Positions 25,193 through 34,209 of a DNA stretch of 64,000 nucleotides are shown one piece after another. How positions within the stretch are numbered: the first letter of the stretch is position 1; every line of letters starts with the position of its first letter. The translations under genes were made by a program, and so were the position numbers. The stretch covers positions 1,206,935 to 1,270,934 of the forward strand of contig NZ_KB849179.1 in the NCBI RefSeq assembly GCF_000367945.1, given 5' to 3'. The notes below the pieces were generated by a model, which saw only the letters and a list, made by a program, of their open reading frames with translations, did no database searches and was not told the origin of the DNA. Origin of the DNA: Acinetobacter proteolyticus. GTDB lineage: Bacteria > Pseudomonadota > Gammaproteobacteria > Pseudomonadales > Moraxellaceae.

Positions 25193-25218
25193 AAACCCGA
25201 AGACAACACTTCGGGTTT
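25193..25218 (-). terminator. Terminator at the end of the siderophore transport operon
   Basis: 10-bp stem (AAACCCGAAG / CTTCGGGTTT) with a 6-nt loop flanked by A and T runs on both sides, so it works in both directions. It ends the four-gene operon. Confidence 0.8.
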
Positions 25219-25245
25219 TTGTTGTAAAATCATACGATTGGATTT

Positions 25246-26199
25246 TTATTTCACCGCATCCGCCACTTCTTTCAGCATCGCCTTCATGCCATCTAAGCCA
25301 TTATTCATCAAGTACCAGTTACTAGAATCCAGATAGACGATATTGCCATTTTTCGCCGCTTGGGTTTGGTTGATAATCTTGTTATTTAACACCTGTTTTG
25401 CCCCTTGCTGATTTTCAGTAATTGCAGCCCCACGGTCGATCACAAACAGATAATCAGGATTTTTCTGGGCAATAAATTCATGCGACACCGCCATACCATG
25501 CAAGCCGACTTTGATTGAAGGATCTACTGGAGTAAAACCATAGAGATCATGGATATTACCAAAGCGTGAACCTGGTCCATAAGCCGCAATTTTGCTGTTA
25601 TTGACCAGAACCACCAAAGCAGTTTTACCTTTCGTTTTGGCTTTTAATGCGGCAATATCTTTTTCCAAAGTTTGTAGTTGCTGCTCCGCTTCTGGCTTTT
25701 TACCCACCATTTCAGCAATATTCAGGGTTTGCTGCTTAAATGAGTTGAACTGATCGTTGTAATCCACATCAACAAAATAAGTTGGTGCAATCTGTTTGAT
25801 CTGCGTCACCAGATTTTCCATTCGTCCGCTCATCAAAATCAATTCAGGTTGGCTGGCTGCAATTTTTTCCAGATTCGGTTCTTTGACTGTACCGACATCC
25901 AGATATTTGCCCTCATTAAAGTCTTGCAGTACTTTTGGTAACGGTGTGCCTTTGGGTAAAGCCACCACTTTGTCATCCGCACCTAAAGCATGGATGGTAT
26001 TCAAAGCACTGGTATCCAATACCGCAATTCGAGATAAATTTGCAGGAATCGTGATTTGACCCGCCTTACTTTCAAAGCTACGCGTATCCTGTGCAGCAGC
26101 CGTATTTCCTTCCTGTGTTGCAGAAGGTGTGTTGGAATTACCACATGCAGCCAAGACCACACTCAGCATCATGACTGGCAATGTTTTTTTGAAAAGCAT
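25246..26199 (-). CDS. Ferric-siderophore binding lipoprotein (FatB/YclQ-like)
   Basis: Periplasmic binding lipoprotein (317 residues; lipobox LAAC, Cys19) of the helical-backbone type used for siderophores and vitamin B12. The FatB/YclQ/CeuE subgroup is suggested by PANLSRIAVLD, the ligand-loop region YGPGSRFGNIHDLYGF and LHGMAVSHEFIAQKNPD. These receptors bind ferric catecholate or mixed-type siderophores such as petrobactin or anguibactin-like ligands; the exact ligand cannot be read here. It is last in a permease-permease-ATPase-receptor order. Confidence 0.85.
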   Translation of the reverse strand: MLFKKTLPVMMLSVVLAACGNSNTPSATQEGNTAAAQDTRSFESKAGQITIPANLSRIAVLDTSALNTIHALGADDKVVALPKGTPLPKVLQDFNEGKYLDVGTVKEPNLEKIAASQPELILMSGRMENLVTQIKQIAPTYFVDVDYNDQFNSFKQQTLNIAEMVGKKPEAEQQLQTLEKDIAALKAKTKGKTALVVLVNNSKIAAYGPGSRFGNIHDLYGFTPVDPSIKVGLHGMAVSHEFIAQKNPDYLFVIDRGAAITENQQGAKQVLNNKIINQTQAAKNGNIVYLDSSNWYLMNNGLDGMKAMLKEVADAVK

Positions 26200-26208
26200 A
26201 ACGAACTC

Positions 26209-26973
26209 CTAACTAATGAAATACAAACCTAATTTGTGTTGTTGAACCTGTTGAATCGGGATATGAAAATCGAAAATATCCTTAAGAATGCGTTCATCCA
26301 TCATCTGCTGTGGATGACCTTGATAGACCAATTGCCCTTCTTTCATGGCAATGATGTGATCGGCATAGACCGAGGCAAAATTGATGTCATGAATCACGAC
26401 AATGATGGATTTGCCATGATTTTCAGCCAGATCTTTTAACACCTTCATAATTTGTGAAGAGTGCTTCATATCCAGATTATTCAAAGGTTCATCCAGCAAG
26501 ATATAATCGGTGTCTTGTGCCAGAATCATGGCGATATAAGCACGCTGACGTTGGCCACCAGACAGCTCACTGAGTTGGCGATGGCGCAGTGCCTCTAAAT
26601 CCATATAGGCAATGGAACGGTCAATCACTTCACGATCTTCTGCGGTCAAGCGTCCTTGTGAATATGGAAAACGACCAAATGCCACCAAATCTTCAATACT
26701 CAGCCTTAACTCGGTATGGTTGGACTGCTTTAAGATGGCCAGTTTTTTCGCAATCTCGGCGCTTTTCATCTGGTGTAAATCTTGCCCATCCAGCAACACT
26801 TGCCCTTGATCAGCCTCGATTAGGCGGCTCATCAGCGAAAGTACGGTACTTTTACCTGCACCATTCGGACCGATAAAAGCCGTAAATTGTCCTTTGGCAA
26901 TCGTCAGTGAAAGTGCATGCACCACCTGTTGTTGCTGATAGCTTTTGCTTAAATTCTTTAGCTCTATTGCCAT
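26209..26973 (-). CDS. Ferric-siderophore ABC transporter ATPase
   Basis: ABC ATPase of 254 residues energising siderophore import. The Walker A motif GPNGAGKST, signature LSGGQRQR and Walker B DYILLDEP are all intact, with the switch His in VVIHD. It overlaps the permease gene 27920-26964 by 10 bp and is 9 bp from the binding-protein gene, so it is translationally coupled. It is FatE/YclP-like. Confidence 0.9.
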   Translation of the reverse strand: MAIELKNLSKSYQQQQVVHALSLTIAKGQFTAFIGPNGAGKSTVLSLMSRLIEADQGQVLLDGQDLHQMKSAEIAKKLAILKQSNHTELRLSIEDLVAFGRFPYSQGRLTAEDREVIDRSIAYMDLEALRHRQLSELSGGQRQRAYIAMILAQDTDYILLDEPLNNLDMKHSSQIMKVLKDLAENHGKSIIVVIHDINFASVYADHIIAMKEGQLVYQGHPQQMMDERILKDIFDFHIPIQQVQQHKLGLYFIS

Positions 26974-27920
26974 TTTTTATTTTCCTTCAGTAATATCCAG
27001 AAGAAATAAATTCCACCGACAAAATTAATGATCACACTCAACGTGGTTTTGAAATTCAATAGATGCAATACGATAAATTGCCCGATCATCAAACACAGGA
27101 TGCTGACCAGAATAATGCCGATTAATAAGATGTGATGCTGATGGGTCTTGAACAGTTCTAAGGTAATGTTGAGGACCAGCAAACCTAGGAACATCATCGG
27201 GCCTGCCAAAGCTGTTGCTGAAGCCAAGGCCAATACCACCAGAATCAATAACACGCGACTGGTCTTGTCATAATCCAGCCCCAAGTTCAGGGCATGATCA
27301 CGCCCCAGCGCCATCACATCCAGCTTGTGATAGTGCTTTAAGCTGTAAAACAGAATCGGCACAATGGTCAGCAAAGACAATCCAACCGTTTCCATTTTCA
27401 CCACATTAAAACTGGCAAAACCAGCATAAGCTGCAATCTGAAATTCATCAGGATCGAGCAAGACCTGAAAGAAGGTGGTCATGTTGTCGAATAAAGTCGA
27501 ACAGATCAGCCCCACCAACAACAGAAAATAAATATTTTGCTGTGCAACTTTTTGGAAAATAAACCGATATAGCAACAAGGCAAACGTGACCATGAGCAGC
27601 AAACTGATCAGATAATCCGTAACAAAGTTAAGTGACAGTAAAGTGCTTGCACCAAAGAAATAAATAATGGCCGTTTTGGACAACTCATACAGCTTATCCA
27701 ACCCCAAAGCCTGCGGTGTCACCACTCGGTTATTCACAATAGTATGAAAGACCAAAGTTGAAACACCAACGGCGACGCCTGCGACGATGATTGCAGCAAC
27801 GGTTTTTAAACGCAGACCGAGTGCATATTGCCATGCCACACCCAAATTCCAACCCAGATATAAGGCAATGCTCAGCAGCATCAAGAAGGCTAAAACAATC
27901 AACTTGTTTTTATAAGGCAT
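26964..27920 (-). CDS. Ferric-siderophore ABC permease, FecCD family (second)
   Basis: FecCD-type inner-membrane permease of 318 residues, with about nine to ten hydrophobic segments. The region LALASATALAGPMMFLGLLVLNI contains the coupling-helix Gly-Pro that contacts the ATPase. It overlaps the other permease gene by 11 bp. It resembles YclO/FatC. Confidence 0.88.
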   Translation of the reverse strand: MPYKNKLIVLAFLMLLSIALYLGWNLGVAWQYALGLRLKTVAAIIVAGVAVGVSTLVFHTIVNNRVVTPQALGLDKLYELSKTAIIYFFGASTLLSLNFVTDYLISLLLMVTFALLLYRFIFQKVAQQNIYFLLLVGLICSTLFDNMTTFFQVLLDPDEFQIAAYAGFASFNVVKMETVGLSLLTIVPILFYSLKHYHKLDVMALGRDHALNLGLDYDKTSRVLLILVVLALASATALAGPMMFLGLLVLNITLELFKTHQHHILLIGIILVSILCLMIGQFIVLHLLNFKTTLSVIINFVGGIYFFWILLKENKKWQ

Positions 27921-28866
27921 AGCGATATCTCCTCAGTAATAACCACAGGAAAATCACACTGCCGACGACACCCATAATCAAACTCACAGAGACCTCATAT
28001 GGATAAATCACCACCCTGCCAAAAACATCGCAAAGCAGAACCAGTAAGGCACCGAGTAATGCAGTATGTGAAAGTGTTCGACGGATATTGTCACCTAGAT
28101 ATAAGCTGACCAAATTCGGTACGATCAGTCCTAGAAAAGGAATCGCACCCACGGTCACAATCACCACGCCTGTAATCACCGAGACAAGCAACAAGCCTAG
28201 AAATAAAGTCTGCTTATAATTCAGTCCCAGATTGGTAGCAAAATCCTGTCCCAAGCCTGCCAAGACAAAACGATTGGCAAAGATATAAATCAGAATCAAC
28301 ACAGGAACACTGAGATAGATCAGCTCATATTGGCCATTTAAAATGGTGGAAAAATCACCTTGCAACCACCCCGCCAAGTTCTGCAATAAATCCATTTGCA
28401 AGGCGATAAAGGTGGTAAAGGCCGAGATAATACTGCCAAAAATCATCCCCACCAGAGGAACAAAAACGGTATCTCGATGCTTGAGGGTTGCCAAAATACT
28501 CATAAATGCCATTGCGCCCATCAGTGTCACGGCAATTGCAAAGCCTGTTTTTACAAAGATTGAAGCACTCGGCAGTAAGATAATCGAAACCAAGACGCCT
28601 AAACGGGCACAGTCATACAAACCAGCAGTAGTTGGAGAAACAAAACGGTTGCGGCTGAGCGACTGCATAATCAAGCCGCAGACACTCAGCCCCGCGCCTG
28701 CCACCACAATTGCCATCAGACGCGGTAAACGGCTGGTCCAGAACAGCTGCCAGTCTTGAGGGTTACCCGCCCACAGACCCGCGAGACTCATCTCGCCTAC
28801 ACCGACAAATAAGGAAATGAATGCCAATGGAAGCAATAATAAAATGAGATAACGCCGCTTAATCAT
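27910..28866 (-). CDS. Ferric-siderophore ABC permease, FecCD family (first)
   Basis: First gene of the importer operon, a FecCD permease of 318 residues. Family features include AGAGLSVCGLIMQSLSRNRFVSPTTAGL and GAIPFLGLIVPNLVSL (the coupling region). Two permeases of equal length will form a heterodimer. A Fur-like promoter region precedes it. It resembles YclN/FatD. Confidence 0.88.
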   Translation of the reverse strand: MIKRRYLILLLLPLAFISLFVGVGEMSLAGLWAGNPQDWQLFWTSRLPRLMAIVVAGAGLSVCGLIMQSLSRNRFVSPTTAGLYDCARLGVLVSIILLPSASIFVKTGFAIAVTLMGAMAFMSILATLKHRDTVFVPLVGMIFGSIISAFTTFIALQMDLLQNLAGWLQGDFSTILNGQYELIYLSVPVLILIYIFANRFVLAGLGQDFATNLGLNYKQTLFLGLLLVSVITGVVIVTVGAIPFLGLIVPNLVSLYLGDNIRRTLSHTALLGALLVLLCDVFGRVVIYPYEVSVSLIMGVVGSVIFLWLLLRRYRYAL

Positions 28867-28923
28867 GTTGGGAGAACTTCATAGGATGCGCAAACTTAAA
28901 ATAAGCTTAAAAAATACAAAATA

Positions 28924-28959
28924 GATAATAAGAAACTATCACAAATGATAAATATTATT
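28924..28959. promoter_or_regulatory. Fur-like operator region of the siderophore operon
   Basis: About 60-95 bp upstream of the operon start lies an AT-rich segment with AATGATAAATATTATT (28943-28958) and the imperfect mirror GATAATAAGAAACTATC (28924-28940). Both resemble Fur boxes in the 6-1-6 form, with about 13 of 19 consensus matches for the 28941-28959 stretch. Confidence 0.45.
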
Positions 28960-29033
28960 GTTAACTTTTTTAAATGAAATATCATCTATATGAAGTACAG
29001 CTTAATTAAACCGATAATTAATCATCATAAAAA

Positions 29034-29085
29034 AGGCGCTCAGCAGCAACGTAGCTGAGCTTTAGAGCTAAATTGAGTGTCGCCT
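29034..29085. other. Structured intergenic sequence
   Basis: GCTCAGC (29038-29044) and GCTGAGC (29054-29060) form a 7-bp stem, and outer arms AGGCG / CGCCT (29034-29038 and 29081-29085) could extend a larger fold. It lies in the 292-bp space upstream of the siderophore operon and downstream of the K+ channel gene. It may be a terminator or a small RNA; no ORF is convincing. Confidence 0.3.
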
Positions 29086-29158
29086 CATCCGAATAAATGG
29101 CTGAGCATTACCAACTTATACTGAAGCCTTAGGCTACATTTTTATAATAAATTTCAAA

Positions 29159-30142
29159 TTATTCAGGAAGCTTTTCACCACAATGCGGACAGTATCGGCA
29201 TAACTTCTTTTCCTGCTCCTGATCTTCTAGCAACTTTTCTCTGACCAGCTGCATAATAATTTCATGGGTCTGCTCTTTAGGTAAACCGACCTTTTTACGA
29301 ATCCGTTCAATTTCTACTTGATCATGCAACAAGTCCAACCCTTTGGCCTGTAACACTTCTCTAAATTCCTGTTCCAGCCGCTGATTACGCATATTTAATT
29401 CATTGGCGAGACCCGAAGCCAGAATACCCGCGGGCAAAGCGGCAATACCCACCCCGAGAATGGTAATAAATGCACCGAGTATCCGCCCCAAGTTGGTCAC
29501 AGGGGTCACATCGCCATAACCGACTGTGGTTAAGGTAACCACTGCCCACCACATCGATTGCGGTATTGAGCTAAAGGCTTCAGGCTGGGCTTTATTTTCA
29601 ACCACATAAATCGCAGATGCTGTCATGACAATCATAATGACCAGAATAAAGATGACCGCCTGAAATGAACCTTTTTCACGCTGGATGACGCGCAGTAAAA
29701 TTTGCAGGGAAACAAAATAACGGGTTAGCTTGAGTAAACGAACTAAGCGTAAGACTCGTAAGAAACGTAAATCGATCGGAACAATGAAATTGAGATAAGC
29801 AGGCAAAATCGCCAATAGGTCGATAATTGCGCCGCCACTTTTCATCCAGCGAATCCGTTGTTTCCAAGCAGCCTCTTGTGGCTCTTCCTCAACAATACTC
29901 CAGAGCCTGAGCAGGTATTCTCCACTAAAAATGATGATCGACAGATTTTCAAAAATATCGAAATAAGGCTTGTACAGTTGATAAAATTCGTTGACGGACT
30001 CCAGTAACACCGCAGCAACGTTGCCAATAATCAAGGCAATCAATAGATAGTTTACACAGGTACTTACCGTACTTTTATAGTCATCATTGTGCAAATTGTC
30101 ATAAACAAAGCGTCTTAATTGCTGCCATGAAAATTGAGTCAT
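29159..30142 (-). CDS. Voltage-gated-type potassium channel
   Basis: Six-segment K+ channel of 327 residues. Segment S4 (124-141) has Arg126, 129, 132, 135, Lys138 and Arg141 at every third position, the hallmark of a voltage sensor. The selectivity filter TTVGYGD is at 205-211. The cytoplasmic C-terminus is a charged helix and ends in CRYCPHCGEKLPE, whose three CxxC-spaced Cys residues suggest a small zinc site not found in the core family. It probably sets membrane potential or K+ flux; physiology is unknown. Confidence 0.88.
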   Translation of the reverse strand: MTQFSWQQLRRFVYDNLHNDDYKSTVSTCVNYLLIALIIGNVAAVLLESVNEFYQLYKPYFDIFENLSIIIFSGEYLLRLWSIVEEEPQEAAWKQRIRWMKSGGAIIDLLAILPAYLNFIVPIDLRFLRVLRLVRLLKLTRYFVSLQILLRVIQREKGSFQAVIFILVIMIVMTASAIYVVENKAQPEAFSSIPQSMWWAVVTLTTVGYGDVTPVTNLGRILGAFITILGVGIAALPAGILASGLANELNMRNQRLEQEFREVLQAKGLDLLHDQVEIERIRKKVGLPKEQTHEIIMQLVREKLLEDQEQEKKLCRYCPHCGEKLPE

Positions 30143-30410
30143 ACCATACTTATTGTTTGATCAAGCAAGCTGAAAATGTAGCATGTTGCTTTCATATTTA
30201 ATAAGGGATTTTAATCTGAAGCCCTATTTTCTTGTATAAAACAAAATCATTTGCCAATACATGGCCCTATATAACGCGGTTTCAACAAAACTTTCTTTGC
30301 AGTTTGGCGTTCGCTTCAACCATAATAAAAGCTTAGTGGTTATTTTCTTTAACGATTCATTCATAAAGAACTATAAATTTTATTAAACCCGTACAACAAG
30401 GGGAAATTAC

Positions 30411-31868
30411 ATGGGATTTAAAGCTCTCCCGACGCTGATCTCTTTATTTATTGCATTACTGATCTGGTTCGTGATTCCTGTACCCGCTGGCGTTGATCCT
30501 GATGCTTGGCATTTACTGGCGATGTTTGTCGGTGTGATTGCCGCCATTATTGGTAAAGCCATGCCCATTGGTGCAATTGCAATTATTGCCATTACTTTAG
30601 TCGCCGTGACAGGTGTGACTAATGACAGTCCTAGTGGCGCCATTCAAGATGCGCTCAGCAGTTTTGCCAATCCGCTGATCTGGTTGATCGGTATTTCGAT
30701 CATGATTTCTAAAGGTTTACAAAAAACCGGACTCGGTGCACGCTTAGGCTATTTATTTATCGCAGTTTGGGGCAAGAAAACCATTGGTATTGGTTATAGC
30801 ATGGTACTGTCTGAGCTGATTCTTGCACCAGTTACCCCAAGTAATACCGCACGTGGCGGTGGGATTATCCATCCGATTGTACGCGCAATTTCCACCAGCT
30901 ATGACTCTGACCCTGCCAAGGGTACCGAAGGCCGTATGGGGAAATATTTAGCTTTGGTGAACTATCAAGCCAACCCGATTACTTCTGCCATGTTTATTAC
31001 CGCAACCGCCCCTAACCCGTTGGTGGTTGATCTGGTAGCGAAAGCAACCAACAGTCAGATTTCCTTGAGTTGGAGTACATGGGCACTGGCGATGTTATTA
31101 CCGGGTTTAATTGCCTTGATCATCATGCCATTGATTATGTACTGGATGTACCCACCTGAAGTCAAAGAAACTCCGAATGCAGCTCAGTTTGCCAAAACCA
31201 AGTTAAAAGAAATGGGGCCTGTCAGTAAAAATGAAATCATTATGCTGGGTGTATTTGGTATTTTATTGCTGTTATGGGCGGGTATTCCTGCCATGATTTT
31301 TGGTTCGGCTTGGGCGGTTGACCCCACCACAACGGCTTTTATTGGTTTGGGCTTACTGCTAATTACTGGCGTACTGACTTGGGAAGATATCCTGACGCAA
31401 AAAAGCGCATGGGATACCATTACTTGGTTTGCGGCCTTGGTGATGATGGCGACTTATTTAAATAAGCTCGGTTTAATCACATGGTTCTCAGGTGTGTTAG
31501 AAACTGGGATTGGGCACCTAGGTCTTAGCTGGATGCCTGCGTGTATATTGTTAATGCTTGCCTATTTGTACGCACATTATATGTTTGCCAGTACCACCGC
31601 ACATATCACTGCCATGTTTGCAGCCTTTTATACAGCTGGACTGGCGTTGGGTGCTCCACCGATGTTGTTTGCTTTAATGATGGCAGCGGCTTCGAGCATC
31701 ATGATGACCTTAACCCATTATGCAACAGGTACATCGCCTGTGGTATTTGGTTCGGGTTACACCACGCTGGGTGAATGGTGGAAAGCTGGCTTTGTTATGA
31801 GTGTGGTCAATATCATCATCTTTGTGGTGATTGGCGGACTGTGGTGGAAAGTGTTGGGTTATTGGTGA
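30411..31868 (+). CDS. DASS-family anion:sodium symporter (CitT/SodiT-like)
   Basis: Inner-membrane carrier (485 residues, about 12 hydrophobic segments) of the divalent anion:Na+ symporter family that moves di- or tricarboxylates. Family signatures are the APVTPSNTARGGG region near residue 140 and ATGTSPVVFGSGY near residue 440. Malate, 2-oxoglutarate or tartrate are plausible substrates but cannot be distinguished. AAGGGGA precedes the ATG. A perfect-stem terminator follows. Confidence 0.82.
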   Translation: MGFKALPTLISLFIALLIWFVIPVPAGVDPDAWHLLAMFVGVIAAIIGKAMPIGAIAIIAITLVAVTGVTNDSPSGAIQDALSSFANPLIWLIGISIMISKGLQKTGLGARLGYLFIAVWGKKTIGIGYSMVLSELILAPVTPSNTARGGGIIHPIVRAISTSYDSDPAKGTEGRMGKYLALVNYQANPITSAMFITATAPNPLVVDLVAKATNSQISLSWSTWALAMLLPGLIALIIMPLIMYWMYPPEVKETPNAAQFAKTKLKEMGPVSKNEIIMLGVFGILLLLWAGIPAMIFGSAWAVDPTTTAFIGLGLLLITGVLTWEDILTQKSAWDTITWFAALVMMATYLNKLGLITWFSGVLETGIGHLGLSWMPACILLMLAYLYAHYMFASTTAHITAMFAAFYTAGLALGAPPMLFALMMAAASSIMMTLTHYATGTSPVVFGSGYTTLGEWWKAGFVMSVVNIIIFVVIGGLWWKVLGYW

Positions 31869-31880
31869 TTTAATTTAAGT

Positions 31881-31910
31881 AGGCACTTCAATCCACTTGA
31901 AGTGCCTTTC
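31881..31910 (+). terminator. Terminator of the anion transporter gene
   Basis: 11-bp perfect stem (AGGCACTTCAA / TTGAAGTGCCT) with loop TCCAC, followed by a short T-rich run. It may also serve the convergent gene. Confidence 0.7.
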
Positions 31911-31936
31911 TAACTAAAAATATTTTTATTACTATT

Positions 31937-32662
31937 TTATAATTCAGGAAGTAATGCCAATAACTTCTTCCTTGCAGAAAAGGCTGCTCTTTTTCCTCTA
32001 ATTGTTGAAGGATGCTGGATTCTGTAACATAAGTATTTGCCATCATAAATAAATTTATAAAGTTGGTTTTTATCTATGCTTTCTTCACTGTAATCTTTGC
32101 CTTCTGAATAGAATTTTGGATCAAATAACTCTCTTCTATAAATAGTATTCTGACTACCATTCGCAAATATGATCACACTCGGTTCAAAGTAATCAATTTG
32201 TACCTTTAACAGATCAAATGAAATATTTTTAATTTGATCAAAATATTTTGATTTTATTGGGCTTTTTTCTTTCCAAGCAAAACAAAATAAGTTGCAGTAA
32301 ATTAATCCTTCTGAACCAGATTTATCGGCAACTGCCCGAGTAAAATCGTGAAAGGTAATTTTTTTCGTTCTGGTTTCAAGCATCATTTTTTGGAAAAAGT
32401 TCTTATTCTTTTCAATTGATTTAAAAATGTAATGCTCTAAATCATACACTTGGTCTAACTTGATGTTCCATCCCCTTGTTTCAGCCCCAACTATCATGAT
32501 TCTATTTTTAGCTGTCCAATAATGATCAGGCTCACTTGCAAGAAATAAACCAGATAGTCCCTCTTTTTCTTTACTATACTCATGCACTACATTAAAAAAA
32601 GACTCATCTACTTTAGAGAGTATTTTTAAATATTCTTGTTGTAACACATTAAAGTTTTTCAT
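31937..32662 (-). CDS. Hypothetical protein with a uracil-DNA-glycosylase-like layout
   Basis: Cytoplasmic protein of 241 residues, in visibly AT-rich DNA. I do not recognise a named family, but the order of motifs resembles the UDG superfamily: N-terminal IMIVGAETRGW (cf. the GxDP/water-activating loop), CNLFCF, a strand FEPSVIIFANGSQ, and C-terminal IQHPSTIRGKRA (cf. the HPS leucine loop). The function as a glycosylase is inference only; the catalytic residues differ from those of classic UDGs. It has no partner gene except the neighbouring FGE-domain lipoprotein on the same strand. Confidence 0.5.
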   Translation of the reverse strand: MKNFNVLQQEYLKILSKVDESFFNVVHEYSKEKEGLSGLFLASEPDHYWTAKNRIMIVGAETRGWNIKLDQVYDLEHYIFKSIEKNKNFFQKMMLETRTKKITFHDFTRAVADKSGSEGLIYCNLFCFAWKEKSPIKSKYFDQIKNISFDLLKVQIDYFEPSVIIFANGSQNTIYRRELFDPKFYSEGKDYSEESIDKNQLYKFIYDGKYLCYRIQHPSTIRGKRAAFSARKKLLALLPEL

Positions 32663-32674
32663 TTTAATTGCTCA

Positions 32675-32708
32675 AAAAATAAAGGCTGATTACTCAACCC
32701 TTATTTTT
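32675..32708 (-). terminator. Terminator copy downstream of the FGE-domain gene
   Basis: Arms AAAAATAAAGGCTGA and TCAACCCTTATTTTT with loop TTAC. On the minus strand both mismatches become G.U pairs, so the RNA hairpin is complete. It is nearly identical to the acnB terminator at 34482-34515. Confidence 0.75.
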
Positions 32709-32778
32709 AGATAAATCAAAATATTAAGTCAACAAAACAACTTATTAGATTTTCTAAATATCAACTTTATCTATAATT

Positions 32779-34209
32779 CTAAATTTCCCGCACTACACGA
32801 AAGCCCCACATGGTTGAACGTGCCTGAGACGAATAATAGGCATTGCGATAAGCCGTTCGTACATTATGTACGTTATAAATCCATGCACCACCACGTAATA
32901 CAGGGAAGTTACACAGACCATTATTCTCTGCACCCCAACGTACTGCTGTTGCAGGCGCACCTTGATAATTGGCATGCCAACAATCATCTACCCATTCACG
33001 TGCATTGGCGAGTACATCATACAGACCAAAGGCATTCGGTAAAAATGAGCCCACAGGTGCGGTATATGCATAACCATCATTACAGTTAAATGCTCGCCAT
33101 GTTGCTGTATTGGTTTCTGTGCTTGTCGTGCTTACATCTAAAACATTGGCGTACTTGCAAGCTTGATCACGCTCAGGGTCATTACCCCAATAGAATGTAG
33201 TAGAGGTCCCTGCCCGTGCTGCATATTCCCATTCAGCCTCAGTCGGCAAACGGTAGGTTTTTCCTGTTTTTTCAGACAACCATGCTGCAAAAGCCTGACC
33301 ATCTTCACGGCGTACACACACCACGGGGTCTTGAGTCGTTTGTGCAAATCCTGGATTGCTCGGATTTAAGTCCTTGCGATACCACATATTGTATTCACCA
33401 TCACGTACCTCCCAACTTCGACATCCTTGCACTTCCCAACCTGTTTCTTTCTGGAATTGCAGAAATTGAGCGACCGTTGTTTCATGAGATGCCATTGCAA
33501 ATGGTTGCGTAACATTGACTTGATGTTGAGGAAGTTCATAGGGTCTTGCCTGTGCTGGCACGCCTTCTCGCTCCTGCTCTTCCAGTGTGCCACCCATTTG
33601 ATAGCTGCCTGCGGGGATCACACTCAACTCAGGACAAAAGCCATCAGAACAGTCTTTAAATTTGAATGCCGCAACGGTGTTTGCATTAACCACTACATTG
33701 GTTAAACGTGCGGGTTGAATTGATACATTCATTTGTGGCGGTTTATTGAGCTGTTTTGTCAATAAATCAATGGTTCCCTGCCATTCATTCAGCATTTCAC
33801 GCAGCATTGCAGGACGTTCCATACTCACGCCCGTACCATCATAATCTGGCGCATTACAACGTTCACGGATAAAAGTGGCCTCTGAACCAAACTGAGTGAG
33901 CTTAGGCAACATACGCTGATCTATAAAAGCGGCTAAATTGTTCTGCTGTGTGGTTAATGCTGCCCTCAAATCTTGCAAGGCAGTTAATGCTTTATTATTT
34001 TGTTCTATCGCATCCCGATATACCGCATCACATTGGTTATTTTTCCAAACAAGACTCTGACTTAAAGCGGTTAAGGCCACAGTGGTTGTTTGCAGCTTTA
34101 TCTCAGAATTGATTTTTTTCTTATCATCGTCATTACAGGCTGCCAATAGACATCCTGCAAACACAATACCTGCTGCCTTAACATATGCTTTGGGTAAAGT
34201 CTTCATCAT
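32779..34209 (-). CDS. FGE-sulfatase (SUMF1-type) domain lipoprotein
   Basis: Lipoprotein of 476 residues: signal peptide with lipobox LLAAC, a helical, possibly coiled middle region (40-180), then a C-terminal formylglycine-generating-enzyme (SUMF1/FGE-sulfatase) domain (about 190-476) with PAGSYQMGG, TYRLPTEAEWEYAARAG, NAREWVDDCW and RGGAW plus the closing GFRVVRE. Many proteins with this domain are not sulfatase-modifying enzymes, and the Cys pair of true FGE is not clearly present. No sulfatase gene is nearby. AGGAG precedes the first ATG; the second is also possible. Role unknown. Confidence 0.72.
   Translation of the reverse strand: MMKTLPKAYVKAAGIVFAGCLLAACNDDDKKKINSEIKLQTTTVALTALSQSLVWKNNQCDAVYRDAIEQNNKALTALQDLRAALTTQQNNLAAFIDQRMLPKLTQFGSEATFIRERCNAPDYDGTGVSMERPAMLREMLNEWQGTIDLLTKQLNKPPQMNVSIQPARLTNVVVNANTVAAFKFKDCSDGFCPELSVIPAGSYQMGGTLEEQEREGVPAQARPYELPQHQVNVTQPFAMASHETTVAQFLQFQKETGWEVQGCRSWEVRDGEYNMWYRKDLNPSNPGFAQTTQDPVVCVRREDGQAFAAWLSEKTGKTYRLPTEAEWEYAARAGTSTTFYWGNDPERDQACKYANVLDVSTTSTETNTATWRAFNCNDGYAYTAPVGSFLPNAFGLYDVLANAREWVDDCWHANYQGAPATAVRWGAENNGLCNFPVLRGGAWIYNVHNVRTAYRNAYYSSQARSTMWGFRVVREI

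Noticed and set aside
28990-29058. A 22-codon frame starting MKYSLIKP
   Set aside because: Too short, no ribosome site; lies in the structured intergenic segment.
30261-30386. A 41-codon frame upstream of the anion transporter
   Set aside because: No ribosome site and no similarity recognised; probably chance.
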